Positions 35,668 through 46,438 of a stretch of 64,000 nt of DNA are shown piece after piece (position 1 is the first letter of the stretch; each line of letters begins with the position of its first letter). A program made the translations under genes and the position numbers. This DNA is from Nageia nagi (lineage: Eukaryota > Pinophyta): the NCBI GenBank assembly GCA_050084985.1, contig JBITNC010000001.1:2790001-2854000 (forward strand), in the 5' to 3' direction. Under the pieces are notes generated by a model. The model was not told where the DNA came from. It worked only from the letters and a program-made list of their open reading frames with translations, and did no database searches.

Positions 35668-37012
35668 AATTACATATCTCATAATAGCTATTTTATAGCT
35701 TAAAAAAAATGGGGAAGGTATATACATAAAAAAACCTTACTATTATTGTTTTACAAACAATATCTCTACTATATAGTGGCCTATTATCCACATGTCATGA
35801 AGAGGCCATGAGGCTGAGTGGAAAAGGGTTTGGGCACCACTTCTCTTATCCTTCTATCTAGCCACTCCTCTCCCAACACTCCCTGCTTTGCCTATGTCTA
35901 GTGGCTCTCAGCTCTATCACCACTCCTTTAGCATCAATAGTAGGGTTATAACCTACATGGGCTCCCTTTGATGCCCCTACATTGCGCCTCCTCAGCTCCC
36001 TTCCATGTAGGCTCTTTGTGTGATTCCTCCCCTCCACCACCACAATGCACCACCACTCCTTGCGACCTCCTTTGCTCCTTTGACTCTGCCTAGTCATGAC
36101 CCCTTTTTCCATCTAGAATTGCTCCTTCATGTGACCACCTCACTCTATAGATTACACCTCTATTACACAACACTCCTCTCTTGCCCTCTTGGCCAGTACT
36201 TCCACCTTTGTAGCACCTCAAAGTTTTTTTCACTTTGCATAGCCTCTCTTGTTTTTTCTTGATCTCCCTCATCCTTTATTGATGTCCTATGGTTGGTGAC
36301 TACTTTTTTTTTCAAATTGCTTGCAATACTTGCTTTATTTAATGCTTTTAGGACCATTAATTTCTACAAAACATATACACAAGGCTTGCTTTATTTAATG
36401 ACTCCTCTTAAATTAACTTGAACCTTAAGGAGAAATGATGACTTGTACTTAAGTGCATTCTAAGGTAACGTAGACCTTTTTTAACAATTTATCTTTAAAT
36501 ACCTATTTTTTTAGACAACTTAATGGGTAATCTCTATGGTAAAAAAAAAGTTTACAAGAATAAGCTATTACTTAAGCAACTTTTTTATAAAACTTGGTCT
36601 TTTTTAGTCAAAATTCTAAGGTAAATTTTTTTTAAGGACCATGTTAATTTGAAATCAATTTTAAGAAAGGGGGAATTTTTTTTTAAAGTATTTACTTAAA
36701 ATTTTAGATCCTTATATGACATGTCTATTTTTAAGTGTTGATAAATTCCTTATGCAATACTTAAAATTCTTAGATCTTTGATGCAATGCTATGAATATAA
36801 GCTCATGCCTTTTTTAAGTTAACTTATGCAAATTAAGTAAATACTTATCCATTTTTATAAGTGATAGATAGAATTAATTTTAAGTTAATACATGTATGAT
36901 TAATTTTTATTTCTTTAAGTTTTATTATACAAAATTAAAAGGACTTGTGCAATTTATGAACCTATGTAAAGATGTTCTTTAGGGGTTAGTAAATAAAACC
37001 CATTAGACTCTT
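35668..37012 (+). repeat. Array copy 7
   Basis: Full unit, 1345 bp, closest to copy 2 by shared variants. Confidence 0.93.
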
Positions 37013-38350
37013 AATTACATATCTCATAATAGCTATTTTATAGCTTAAAAAAAATGGGGAAGGTATATACATAAAAAAACCTTACTATTATTGTTTTACA
37101 AACAATATCTCTACTATATAGTGGCCTATTATCCACATGTCATGAAGAGGCCATGAGGCTGAGTGGAAAAGGGTTTGGGCACCACTTCTCTTAGCCTTCT
37201 ATCTAGCCACTCCTCTCCCAAACACTCCCTGCTTTGCCTATGTCTAGTGGCTCTCAACTCTATCACCACTCCTTTAGCATCAATAGTAGGGTTATAACCT
37301 ACATGGGATCCCTTTGATGCCCCTACATTTCCCCTCCTCAGCTCCCTTCCATGTAGGCTCTTTGTGTGATTCCTCCCCTCCACCACCACGATGCACCACC
37401 ACTCCTTGCGACCTCCTTTGCTCCTTTGACTCTGCCTAGTCATGTCTAGCATTGCTCCTTCATGTGACCACCTCACTCTATAGATTACACCTCTATTACA
37501 CAACACTCCTCTCTTGCCCTCTTGGCCAGTACTTCCTCCTTTGTAGCACCTCAAAGTTTTTTTCACTTTGCACGGCCTCTCTTTGTTTTTTCTTGATCTC
37601 CCTCATCCTTTATTGATGTCCTATGGTTAGTGACTACTTTTTTTTTCAAATTGCTTGCAATACTTGCTTTATTTAATGCTTTTAGGACCATTAATTTCTA
37701 CAAAACATATACACAAGGCTTGCTTTATTTAATGACTCCTCTTAAATTAACTTGAACCTTAAGGAGAAATGATGACTTGTACTTAAGTGCATTCTAAGGT
37801 AACTCGGACCTTTTTAACAATTTATCTTTAAATACCTATTTTTTTAGACAACTTAATGGGTAATCTCTATGGTAAAAAAAAAAAAAGTTTACAAGAAAAA
37901 AATATTACTTAAGCAACTTTTTTATAAAACTTGGTCTTTTTTAGTCAAAATTCTAAGGTAAATTTTTTTTAAGGACCATGTTAATTTGAAATCCATTTTA
38001 AGAAAGGGGGAATTTTTTTTTAAAGTATTTACTTAAAATTTTAGATCCTTATATGACATGTCTATTTTTAAGTGTTGATAAATTCCTTATGCAATACTTA
38101 AAATTCTTAGATCTTTGATGCAATGCTATGAATATAAGCTCATGCCTTTTTTAAGTTAACTTATGCAAATTAAGTAAATACTTATCCATTTTTATAAGTG
38201 ATTGATAGAATTAATTTTAAGTTAATACATGTATGATTAATTTTTATTTCTTTAAGTTTTATTATACAAAATTAAAAGGACTTGTGCAATTTATGAACCT
38301 ATGTAAAGATGTTCTTTAGGGGTTAGTAATTAAAACCCATTAGACTCTTA
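37013..38350 (+). repeat. Array copy 8
   Basis: Full unit, 1338 bp, closest to copy 1 in its first half. Lacks a short stretch (ACCCCTTTTTCCA) after CTAGTCATG. It passes at 38350 into single-copy leader shared with A and B. Confidence 0.93.
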
Positions 38351-38935
38351 AGGTTTCAAGTTATGAATGGATGATATTTTATTTATGCTCTTTTTTACTT
38401 CATGTTTTACACTTTTACTTATGCAATATCATAAATATTAAAATGAGAAACCCTTTAAAATGAACACATCTACATGTACATTCTGTAACATGACTTGTTT
38501 GGGGAGCCATGAGGTGAGGACAAGTAGATTGGAGCCTTTAAGTTCAATGATACAAATGGTGAAAATTTCATACCTCTCAATTGCCCATAAGTCCTCTGTT
38601 GGTCTAGACATAACTTTAATAGGTGGATAGGCATGTGTGTAGTGATACAACATGTCCATACATCCATTCAAACATTATCCTGATAACCTAGGAGGACAAC
38701 ATGAAACCTAATCAAAATTAATAATTTGGCCAATCCAATAAATGTCATAACCTTGGAAAATAATAGGTACTTCTCTTTGTGAGAGTATAAAATTGAACAA
38801 GGTGAATTGGTTGAGGATTGGTAATACTTGGGCTCCTCTTATGTGGGCATCTAGGTGAAGGCCTAATTTTAGACAAGAAAACAAGCCTCAATAATGTCAC
38901 TTTACATCTATGATTCTTGAGATGAGAAATGTATT
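38308..38935 (+). repeat. Conserved leader block of copia C
   Basis: Overlaps the end of array copy 8 and continues to AAGGCCTAATTTTAGACAAG. It aligns to 10944-11560 in A and 18500-19110 in B. Its first 40 bp also occur at the end of every array unit, which shows where the amplified segment ended. Confidence 0.75.
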
Positions 38936-39069
38936 TGGATATGTGGGTTATTATTTGAGTTATAAAATGCATTTCTAAAGCAAATCAAGCATGAATCTAG
39001 TGTTAAATTTAACATGTATTATTTACTTAGTTAAAACTTAAACATATAATGTTGTTTATTGAACCACGT

Positions 39070-39094
39070 GCTTTTATTTCACATTCTTGTGTAG
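39070..39094 (+). other. Putative 3' splice acceptor before gag of C
   Basis: TTTCACATTCTTGTGTAG then CAA and ATGGGAGAC. Identical in 18 of 18 bases to the site in A. Confidence 0.5.
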
Positions 39095-39097
39095 CAA

Positions 39098-40030
39098 ATG
39101 GGAGACTCTTTTTTACCCAAACATATTATTGATGGTTCCAACTTTGGAATTTGGGAACCATAGATGAGAGCTAAATTTTAGGCAAAGAATATTTGGCAAA
39201 TAGTGAATGAGAACCTTATACCTCCTACAAATGAGAAGGCACTAGAGGCTTACAACACAAAGAATGAGTTGGCAACCTCCATGATTTACCATGCAATTTT
39301 AGATGATGTGCTCCTAATGATTTCCTCTTCAACCTTGACAAAAGAAGCTTGGGATAAGCTTAAGCAAATCTACCTTGGTTTAAAATTTTCAAGAAGGTTT
39401 ACCATTCTCTAAAATTTACTTCAATATCATCAAGGGGAAGATAAAAATATGACTATATATCTAAACAAAATCATCAATCTAAAGATCTAAATTGTTATTT
39501 GTGAATGCAATTGGATCAATGATGATTTCATGGTCTTCATCATTCTTCAAAGCCTTTCTTCAAAGTTTGAAAACTTTGTAACAGTTATGGAAACAAGGCT
39601 TGATGATGAAGAAGAAGTCTTCTACCTTGAGAACCTTTCTATGCACCTATTGAAGCATGAGAAAACCCTTAACAATAAGGTGTTGATTTCTTTTCCTAAG
39701 GATAATAACATTGCTCTTGGAGCAACCAAAACTCCTTTCAAAAAGAAGTTCAACCATCAAAAGAAATCTTATCATTATTCCTCCAAAAGGTTAGAGAAAA
39801 GAGGCAATGGTTACAACAGCAATAGGAATAATGGCAACAATGGCAACAATAAGAACAACAACAATAACAACAAAAACAATGACAACAACAACCACTTCAA
39901 GCAAAGAGATGGAAAAGGCAAAGTAAACAATCCTTATTCTAAGGAAAAGTTTGATGGTAATTATAACTATTATGGCATTCAAGGTCACAAATAAGTTGAT
40001 TGCTATAAAAAGAAAAGAGATTAAAAGAAC
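39098..40030 (+). pseudogene. Copia C gag remnant
   Basis: From the ATG one reads MGDSFLPKHIIDGSNFGIWE, a stop, MRAKF, a stop, then WQIVNENLIPPTNEKALEAY and LTKEAWDKLKQIYLGLKFSR (39203-39412). A long open piece, 39530-39994, has MVFIILQSLSSKFENFVTVM, a basic KKKFNHQKKSYHYSSKR segment and a long Asn-rich run. A knuckle-like end NYYGIQGHK-stop-VDCYKKKR has lost Cys residues. Copia Gag family. The antisense hydrophobic frame at 39791-40159 is a shadow. Confidence 0.85.
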
Positions 40031-40059
40031 AAAGGTAATGAAAATATAAATAACTACAA

Positions 40060-40610
40060 AGGAAAGAAGAATATTCATGCTAGTTTTGCTACAGTGCTCT
40101 ACTCCATGTCTCACTCTTTTTTGTCTAATTGGATTATTGATTCTAGTTGCACTAATCACCTATGTTTGGAAAAGGAAATATTTGAGAACTTTCACAAGTA
40201 TATAAATGATGGGGTTATGATAGGTAATAACTCTACCCTTGAACTCTAAGGAATTAGGAGCATGCTAATTCATGAAAAGGTTCTTGAAAATATTCTCTAT
40301 GTTCCTAAGCTAAGGATGAACCTTCTCTTCATAATCTAAGTTTCTAGAAAATGGTACTCTTTTGATTTTGACTCATAATTCTAGTATATTAAGAAAAGAC
40401 TTGCCACTTTGGTTAAATGATCTATGAAAGATAACCTCTACATTGTGGATCAAGTTCCATCAAAGATGTGTCTTGCTTCTAGCGTATGTTCTAAAGGCAA
40501 TCTTTGGCACCATCATTTAGGGCACCTTAACCATAAGAGTATTCAATTCATGAAAGACCAAGAACTTGTGGAAGGTTTGCATTCAATTTATCCTTCACTT
40601 GGTCTATGAA
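40060..40610 (+). pseudogene. Copia C protease and pre-integrase remnant
   Basis: NWIIDSSCTNHLCLEKEIFE near 40120-40180 is the retropepsin site with DSS for DSG. Then VMIGNNSTLEL, LENILYVPKLRMNLL. The frame 40424-40609 has NLWHHHLGHLNHKSIQFM, the pre-integrase His pattern. Confidence 0.83.
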
Positions 40611-41404
40611 AGAATGTATTCTTGGCAAGATGCATAGATAAAAGTTTGAAAAAGATAAGGCAACAAGTGCATCTCAACCTCTTCAACTTGTGAATTCATA
40701 TTTGATGGATCCATTTTAGACTAAGTTGCTTGGAGGAGCTTCTTACATCTTAAACTTATTTGATTACTTTAGTAGGATGACTTTGGGTATCTACTTGAGC
40801 ATAAGGATCAAACCTTTAATAGTTTTAAGGTTTTTAAGGCCTTTGTTGAGAATCAAACTAACCTTAAAATCAAGATGTTGAGATCAAATAATGGGAAGAA
40901 TATAACAGCAATGAGTTCAATGACTATTATGCTAAGTATTAAATCAAGAGGTAATTTACAATTCCGTACACTCCTCAATAGAATGATGTTGTCAAAAGAA
41001 AAAATAGAACAATTATGGAAATGGCTAGATGCATGTTGGGTAATCTTCCTAGTTTCTTATGGGGTGAAGTAGTGAGCATTGCAACTTTCACATTGAATAG
41101 ATGTCCCATAAAAGTTGTTCAGGGTAAAACTTCTTTTGAGGCATGGTCAGGAAGAACACCTAACATTTCCCACCTTAGGGTGTTTGGTTGTGAAGCATTC
41201 TCCTACATTATTTTTGAGAAAAATAAAAAGATGGAAAAAAGAGATAAAATATTCATCTTTGTGGGTTTTAACAGTCAGCATAGAGGCTATAAGATTTACT
41301 CTCCATCTCATAAAGCCATGTTTATTTCAAGGGATGTAAAGTTCAATGAACTTCATGATGAATCTACTTCTAATGAAGATGTTAATGATCAAGAGGTCTC
41401 TTGA
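40611..41404 (+). pseudogene. Copia C integrase remnant
   Basis: The N-terminal half is frameshifted (SASQPLQL near 40665, FSRMTLG near 40770, IKMLRSNN near 40870, where SDN has become SNN). The C-terminal half is open at 41015-41404: CMLGNLPSFLWGEVVSIATF, TLNRCPIKVVQGKTSFEAWS, HLRVFGCEAFSYI and FVGFNSQHRGYKIY. It shows the uninterrupted sequence into which B inserted in A. Confidence 0.85.
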
Positions 41405-42330
41405 GTTACACCTTGTTGGTTAGATATTGATGTAGACAAGTCATCATAGGAATAAAATTCTCCAACACAAAGGGTAACAAGGAGCATGATCTTGAACAAA
41501 TATTTATTTACCAATATTGATAATAAGCATGAGCCCTCAACCTTCAAAAAAGCTTCTAAGCACGAGTGCTAGATGGAAGTCATGAAAGTGGAGTATGAGG
41601 CAGTTATGAAAAATGAAACTTGGGATTTGGTTCCTTATCCTAATGAGAAAAATATGCTTGATAATAAGTGGATCTATAAGTTCAAGTTCAATTCAGTTGA
41701 AGATATTGAAAAATATAAGACAATGTTAGTAGCCAAAGGTTTTGCTTAGAAATATGATGTAAATTATGAAGAAACCTTTGCTCTTGTGGCAAAGATGCCT
41801 ACTATGAGGATTATCCTTGCTCTTTTTGCAGCTTAAGAAAAGAAAGTTTTTCAACTTGACATCAAGAGTGCATTTCTTAATAGTGATTTAGATATGGAAA
41901 TCTTCATGAATCAAATAGAAGGGTTTATTATGGAAGGCAAAGATTCCTTTGTGTTCAAGCTAAAGAAGTCATTGTGTGGACTTAAAAAAGCACCTTGAGC
42001 CTAGTATAGAAAGATTTTAGGGTACTTTGTAGATATTAGATTCTCTAAGTGTTTTTTTAACTCTAATCTATATGTGCTCAATCAAAGAAAATATATGGTT
42101 TTGATTCTCCTTTATGTGGATGATCTTTTAATTACTATGAATAATGATGAAATCATTCAAGAGTGCATATCCAAACTTAAGGTAATGTTTGAAATGATTG
42201 ATCTTAGTTTTTTGTACTACTATCTTGGAATGAAAGTGTATCACTATAAATATTGTACTTATATTAGTCAATCTAAGTATACATCAAACATCTTGTAGAA
42301 GTTTGGAATGGAGGAGTGTAGATATGCTAC
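41405..42330 (+). pseudogene. Copia C reverse transcriptase remnant
   Basis: Pieces: KVEYEAVMKNETWDLVPYPN near 41590-41640, NKWIYKFKFNS, DIKSAFLNSDLDMEIFMN near 41860-41910, LKKSLCGLKKAP. The frame 42074-42298 has LLYVDDLLITMNNDEIIQEC with YVDD at about 42113-42124 and FLYYYLGMKVYHYKYCTYIS. Several stops. Confidence 0.87.
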
Positions 42331-43075
42331 GATTGTAGTCTCTCCTAAAATCACTATTTCTCTAAGCTCCAACTCTTAGTTGGCTAATGCTACAACTTAT
42401 AGGTAATTAATTGGTATTATTTTGTATTTGACTATATCCAAGCTAAATATTTCCTTTGTAATGAATATGATGGCATGATTCATGCAGAAACCATATGTTG
42501 AGCACCTCAATGTTGTTAAGCAAATATTGAGGTATGTTCAGGGGCTAAGGATCTTGCTCTCAAGTATTCTAAGTTGCCCTCATTTATTCTCTTTGGATTC
42601 TCAGATTCTAACTATGGGGGAGATAGAGATGATAGGAAATCAACCTTTATGTATTTATTTCGCATTGGTTGAAGTGTTATCTCTTGGACTTCCAAGAAGT
42701 AGCCTATTGTTTCTCTTTTCACCATATAAGCTAAATATCAAGCCATGTCTATTGTAGCCCAAGAAGCCATTTGGCTAATGCATCTTCTAAAAAAAAATGG
42801 GTATGAGCAAGGTGGCTCATGTTTGATTTCTTTAGACAATCATTCAACTATTTCTTTGGCTAAGAATCTTGTGTTCCATCAAAGAACAAAATATGTGAAA
42901 ATCCATGCCCATTTTATCAAGGAGAAAGTTCTTCATGGCATCATACACCTAGAGTATTGCCCATCCACCTTGAACCCTACTGATTTATTCACCAAACCCC
43001 TCCCAAAAGCTTAATTTTGTAAGCTTAGGGATGCTATCGGGTTGGTGAAGTTGCCCTCAAGGGGGAGTGAAGTTT
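42331..43075 (+). pseudogene. Copia C RNase H remnant
   Basis: NVVKQILRYVQGLRI (from 42510), then the open frame 42745-43014: MSIVAQEAIWLMHLL, SLDNHSTISLAKNLVFHQRT, KIHAHFIKEKVLHGIIHLEY and STLNPTDLFTKPLPKA. The C-terminus LRDAIGLVKLPSRGSEV follows after a stop at about 43075. Confidence 0.87.
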
Positions 43076-43232
43076 GAATTTTTATGTTGAATTCATGTTT
43101 GTGATGACAACTTCACCCTTATGAGGATTGTACTATATAGTGTTGATTTTGTTGTACACCTTCATGGTAAGTTCACTCTGCATGAGGAACTTCTTGTACA
43201 AAATTTTAAAAGCAAAAAAATTAGCTAATTTA

Positions 43233-43320
43233 GCATTGTTTAGTTATCCATGTGTGAGGAACTCTTATGTGTCTTTTGGTACTATTGAGTTATCCATATG
43301 TGAGGAACTTGTATGTGCAT
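43233..43320 (+). repeat. 3' UTR two-copy repeat of copia C
   Basis: Two copies of the ~46-bp motif with core GTTATCCATRTGTGAGGAAC, as in A and B. Confidence 0.75.
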
Positions 43321-43789
43321 GCTCTATTTTGTAATGATAATCAACACATGTTTTATATATAGTAGGTGATTATAAGTTTTTGGCATGGCATCTTCATGAT
43401 AACTTATAGTGCACCATTGATTAGTTCATGATGGCATTTGTGTGATTCATATATCCTTGTTGAGATGAATATGTTCATCTAACTAATCTTATTATTTGAT
43501 CTACTTATGACTTGCAAGTTTCTTTGAGATTGCAGGTTACTTACCTTAGGTATGTAGGCTCTTGGAGATTCTTCCTGACTTCCAGTTGGATGACTACTTC
43601 ATGTACATTGAAACCAATTATGGTTAATGATTGTATTTGGAAAAGTAGTGAGTCTCAAATTAGATATTTCTTACTCTACAAATATGTAAAATTTCTCATC
43701 TCGATTGTATCTATTTGGAAGAGAACTCTCTTACTTTATCTCTTTCTTCTTTCTTATTCGCTCTATCCCAATATTGCATTAAGGTGGAG

Positions 43790-44286
43790 TGTTGGAATAT
43801 GTAATGCATTATTGTAAAGGTTATGTAATAATCTTCTATGTAAGTTCACTAATACTTAAGGGTATTATTTGATACCTTATAAATTTAATTGAATATGATA
43901 ATGTAACTTGTTCTACACTCCATGTCATGAGCATGCCCCTTAGGTAAAAGGATGTGCATGTCATGCTTTTGTACATTTGGTAAAATGGTGATCCAAAGAG
44001 GGATTTTGGCCTATAAATAGAAGGCTCCCTCTTTGTATCATACACCAATTTGTGGAGTAAATTTATCCTATAGGATAGTTATTAGGAGAAAAGTGTAAGA
44101 GGATTGTAAGAGTTCATATTTTTTAAGAAGAGAGATCTAGTTAGTGGATGTACTCCTAGTTGGAGGAACCACTTACATCTTGTGTTATCTTTGTGAGATT
44201 GCTTTGTGAGTTTTTTAGATGTCTATTGTGAGCTTTCATGTGATCTTAGTTGTTTAAGAATTATATTATTAGTATTATTTCCTTCA
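43790..44286 (+). repeat. 3' LTR of copia C
   Basis: 497 bp, TGTTGGAATATGTAATGC to TTTCCTTCA, preceded by the purine tract AAGGTGGAG. It aligns to both B LTRs. TATA box TATAAATAG at 44012-44020. Confidence 0.92.
44012..44020 (+). promoter_or_regulatory. TATA box in copia C 3' LTR
   Basis: TATAAATAG in GGCCTATAAATAGAAGGC, at the conserved position. Confidence 0.55.
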
Positions 44287-45368
44287 ATGGAGTCATCCCA
44301 CCTCTCCACAAATACGATCATATACCCCCTATCATAGGTCATAGTATCCATCATCCCAACGTATCCGAGTCTGACTAAGAAGAGTCACTCATAATCCTTC
44401 TCACCCATCATAGTCTATAGCAAGCCCCATATCAACTTGAAATGATGGCACATTGAGATCCTCTTGTCTAACTATCCAAAAATTAAAAAAGATCAATAAA
44501 TATCAAAAATGCCTTAGCCTTCAATATTTTATCCTAGAAACATGCCCCTCTAAGTGTTTCATTTCAAAATGTAGGACCCCATATGTTTCCAAATCTAAAA
44601 TGCAAGGACCCTTAGAGTTTCCCATTAGGAAACGTTAGGGCCTTATGCATTTTCCCTTTTTCAATATTTTATACCCTAATTCTAGTTTGAAATTTGTGAT
44701 TTTGATCTTCTATCTACCCACCTATATTTTTTGGTATTTCCTACCCTTAATGCCATCTTTTTAAACCAATTTTTAAGTGTTTTCCTCTCTTGTGCTATTT
44801 CTCTACCCAACCAAATATTTTATGCAATTAAATTAAATTTAAATTAATTAAATTACAAGATCAATTTTAGCACCAACCTATAGGGCTCGTGGCTTGTTCT
44901 GTCAATATGGGCATTGTGCCATGTTAGTAAATCATCAAAATAGGAAGAGGATGTGTCTAGCTCAGAGGCATAGTCAATGAACATGGTGAATGAAAATGAG
45001 CCAAGTCAATAACCCATTTTTCTTTTATAGACCCACCTAGCTAGAAATACCATGGCATTTCTTAACCAATCCTAAACATCAAGACATTTTTGGAATACAT
45101 TCATGTATTGGAAATGTTGGTGCATTTCAAAAATGTAGTATCATTTCTAGAAATGTTATGGCATTTATCCTATCTATTATTTTCCTCCCTCTTTCACTAT
45201 CCTCTTCACATCAAATGTATCTTTGTCTTTCTTTCTTCATCGCAAATGTGTAAAGGGGAATCATACACATCACTTGGGGTAATTAATCATGTCCACCTTA
45301 TATCTCATTAAATTAGATTTTTGCATTTCATTTTGCTTAGTCAAAATGTAAATAAAATAGGGGCGAAA
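44287..45368. other. Unrecognised interval, possibly gypsy 3' UTR
   Basis: No coding motif. The end (TAAATAAAATAGGGGCGAAA before 45369) looks like a gypsy polypurine tract, so part of this interval may be the 3' UTR of a lost gypsy element. Around 45090-45170 short motifs of the form GGAAATGTT/CATTTC recur. Confidence 0.35.
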
Positions 45369-45479
45369 TGTAGATACCTAAATCTAGCACCTTGCACTAC
45401 ATTTGGTCGAACCCTCTTTTATCACTAGCGTGTTTACTTAATTAGCATTAATCAAGTATACTTTATCAAATGTTATCAA

Positions 45480-46075
45480 TTTCGATCGTATTAATGATAC
45501 TTTGTCAATAGTCGTTATCTTATTTTTATCATATTCATTTTTTGATAAATTGCAATTAATATTTATCATATTAAATGCATTTTTATCTTAGTTATTTACT
45601 TGAAAATTATAATTATTATTTATCATATTAATTGCATTTCGATCATAGTCAAATATTTCAAATATTTATGTAATATTAATTATTTTAATCTTATTTTTTT
45701 ATCATAATCAATTGCTTTGAAAAATACAATTAATATTAATCATGCTAATTGTGTTTTTTATTACAATTATTTACTTAAAAATTACAATTATTATTTATCA
45801 TATTAATTAGTTTCAATCATAATCATTTGAAAAATATGATTAATATTAATTATATTAATTATATTTTTTATCATAATTATTTATGGAGAAAAATCAATTA
45901 ATATTAGTCATGTTAATTGTATTTTGAACCATAGTTATTTAGTAGAAAATTGTAATTAAATATTTATCATGTTATTGGTAATTTAATCATAGCTATTTAT
46001 ATATGAAATATTAATTAGCATTAGTTATGTTAATTACATTTGATTATAATCATTTACTTTATTTAGTCAAATTTG
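45480..46075. repeat. ~58-bp AT-rich minisatellite inside the candidate LTR
   Basis: About nine to ten diverged units with the core CAATTAATATTTATCATATT-type sequence, at approximately 45545, 45607, 45666, 45729, 45785, 45838, 45895, 45954 and 46009 (spacings 53-63 bp). Confidence 0.75.
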
Positions 46076-46430
46076 GATTTATTTAAATGGCATAAATATT
46101 TATCTTATTTTATTTTGTCACATTAATATTACTAATTTATTTTATTCTCAATAAGTGAGAAATTAGTTAGACAAGAATGCCAAATCATCTTGCAATGTCA
46201 CTGATGAATCATTCAACATAGAATTAATAAAATATTGAACTCCAGTTATTGTTTTGCCAAGTCATGTTATTTTATTCCAAATATACTCAACAGAGATGAC
46301 ATGAAAAATAAATGGGAATGTCTTAAATTTATCTCAAAATAGTTTGGATCAAATCCAATCAAGTAAAAACCATTTTTGGATTGAAATTTGTTTAAAATTT
46401 GGATTCAAATAGTCACATTTGAAGAAAATC

Positions 46431-46438
46431 TATATAAG
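46431..46438 (+). promoter_or_regulatory. TATA box in candidate gypsy LTR
   Basis: TATATAAG in AAAATCTATATAAGTAAGC. Confidence 0.4.

Larger units (their letters stand above)
28787..38350 (+). repeat. Tandem array of eight 1.34-kb units (some partial)
   Basis: Each unit starts AATTACATATCTCATAATAG and ends AACCCATTAGACTCTT. Copies: 28787-30135, 30136-31478, 31479-32570 (3' end lost), 32571-33592 (5' end lost), 33593-34895, 34896-35667 (internal deletion), 35668-37012, 37013-38350. Complete units are 1338-1349 bp. The second half of the unit matches the single-copy leader of A (about 10580-10990) and B. Unit copies are far more alike than A, B and C are to each other, so amplification is later than insertion or homogenisation is active. 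No protein motif was found. Confidence 0.95.
28473..39094 (+). other. Putative leader intron of copia C, expanded
   Basis: Bounded by the donor at 28473 and the acceptor TTTCACATTCTTGTGTAG ending at 39094, which stands 3 nt before the gag ATG at 39098. It holds the full tandem array and the conserved leader block. At 10.6 kb it would be about four times the equivalent interval in B. Inferred from conserved splice-like borders in the family; no transcript evidence. Confidence 0.45.
27953..44286 (+). mobile_element. Ty1/copia retrotransposon C with a giant repeat-filled leader
   Basis: A plus-strand member of the A/B family: truncated 5' LTR (27953-28344), PBS, an enormous leader (about 10.7 kb, mostly a tandem array), gag from 39098, protease, integrase, RT, RNase H, 3' UTR and a full 3' LTR (43790-44286). 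The total of 16.3 kb is about twice element B; the excess is the array. Sequence just after the PBS (28360-28780) and just before gag (38308-39097) matches the B leader, which shows the array lies inside the element. All genes are broken. Confidence 0.9.

Noticed and set aside
28787-38350. Could the repeat array be CRISPR-like or rDNA?
   Set aside because: Units are 1.34 kb, contiguous without spacers, and contain no rRNA sequence; a CRISPR array is not expected in a plant nucleus.
39791-40159. A 122-codon minus frame, very hydrophobic, looks like a membrane protein.
   Set aside because: It is the antisense of the Asn/Lys-rich tail of copia C gag (AAC repeats give Val/Ile). The same holds for 17514-17768 against copia B gag.
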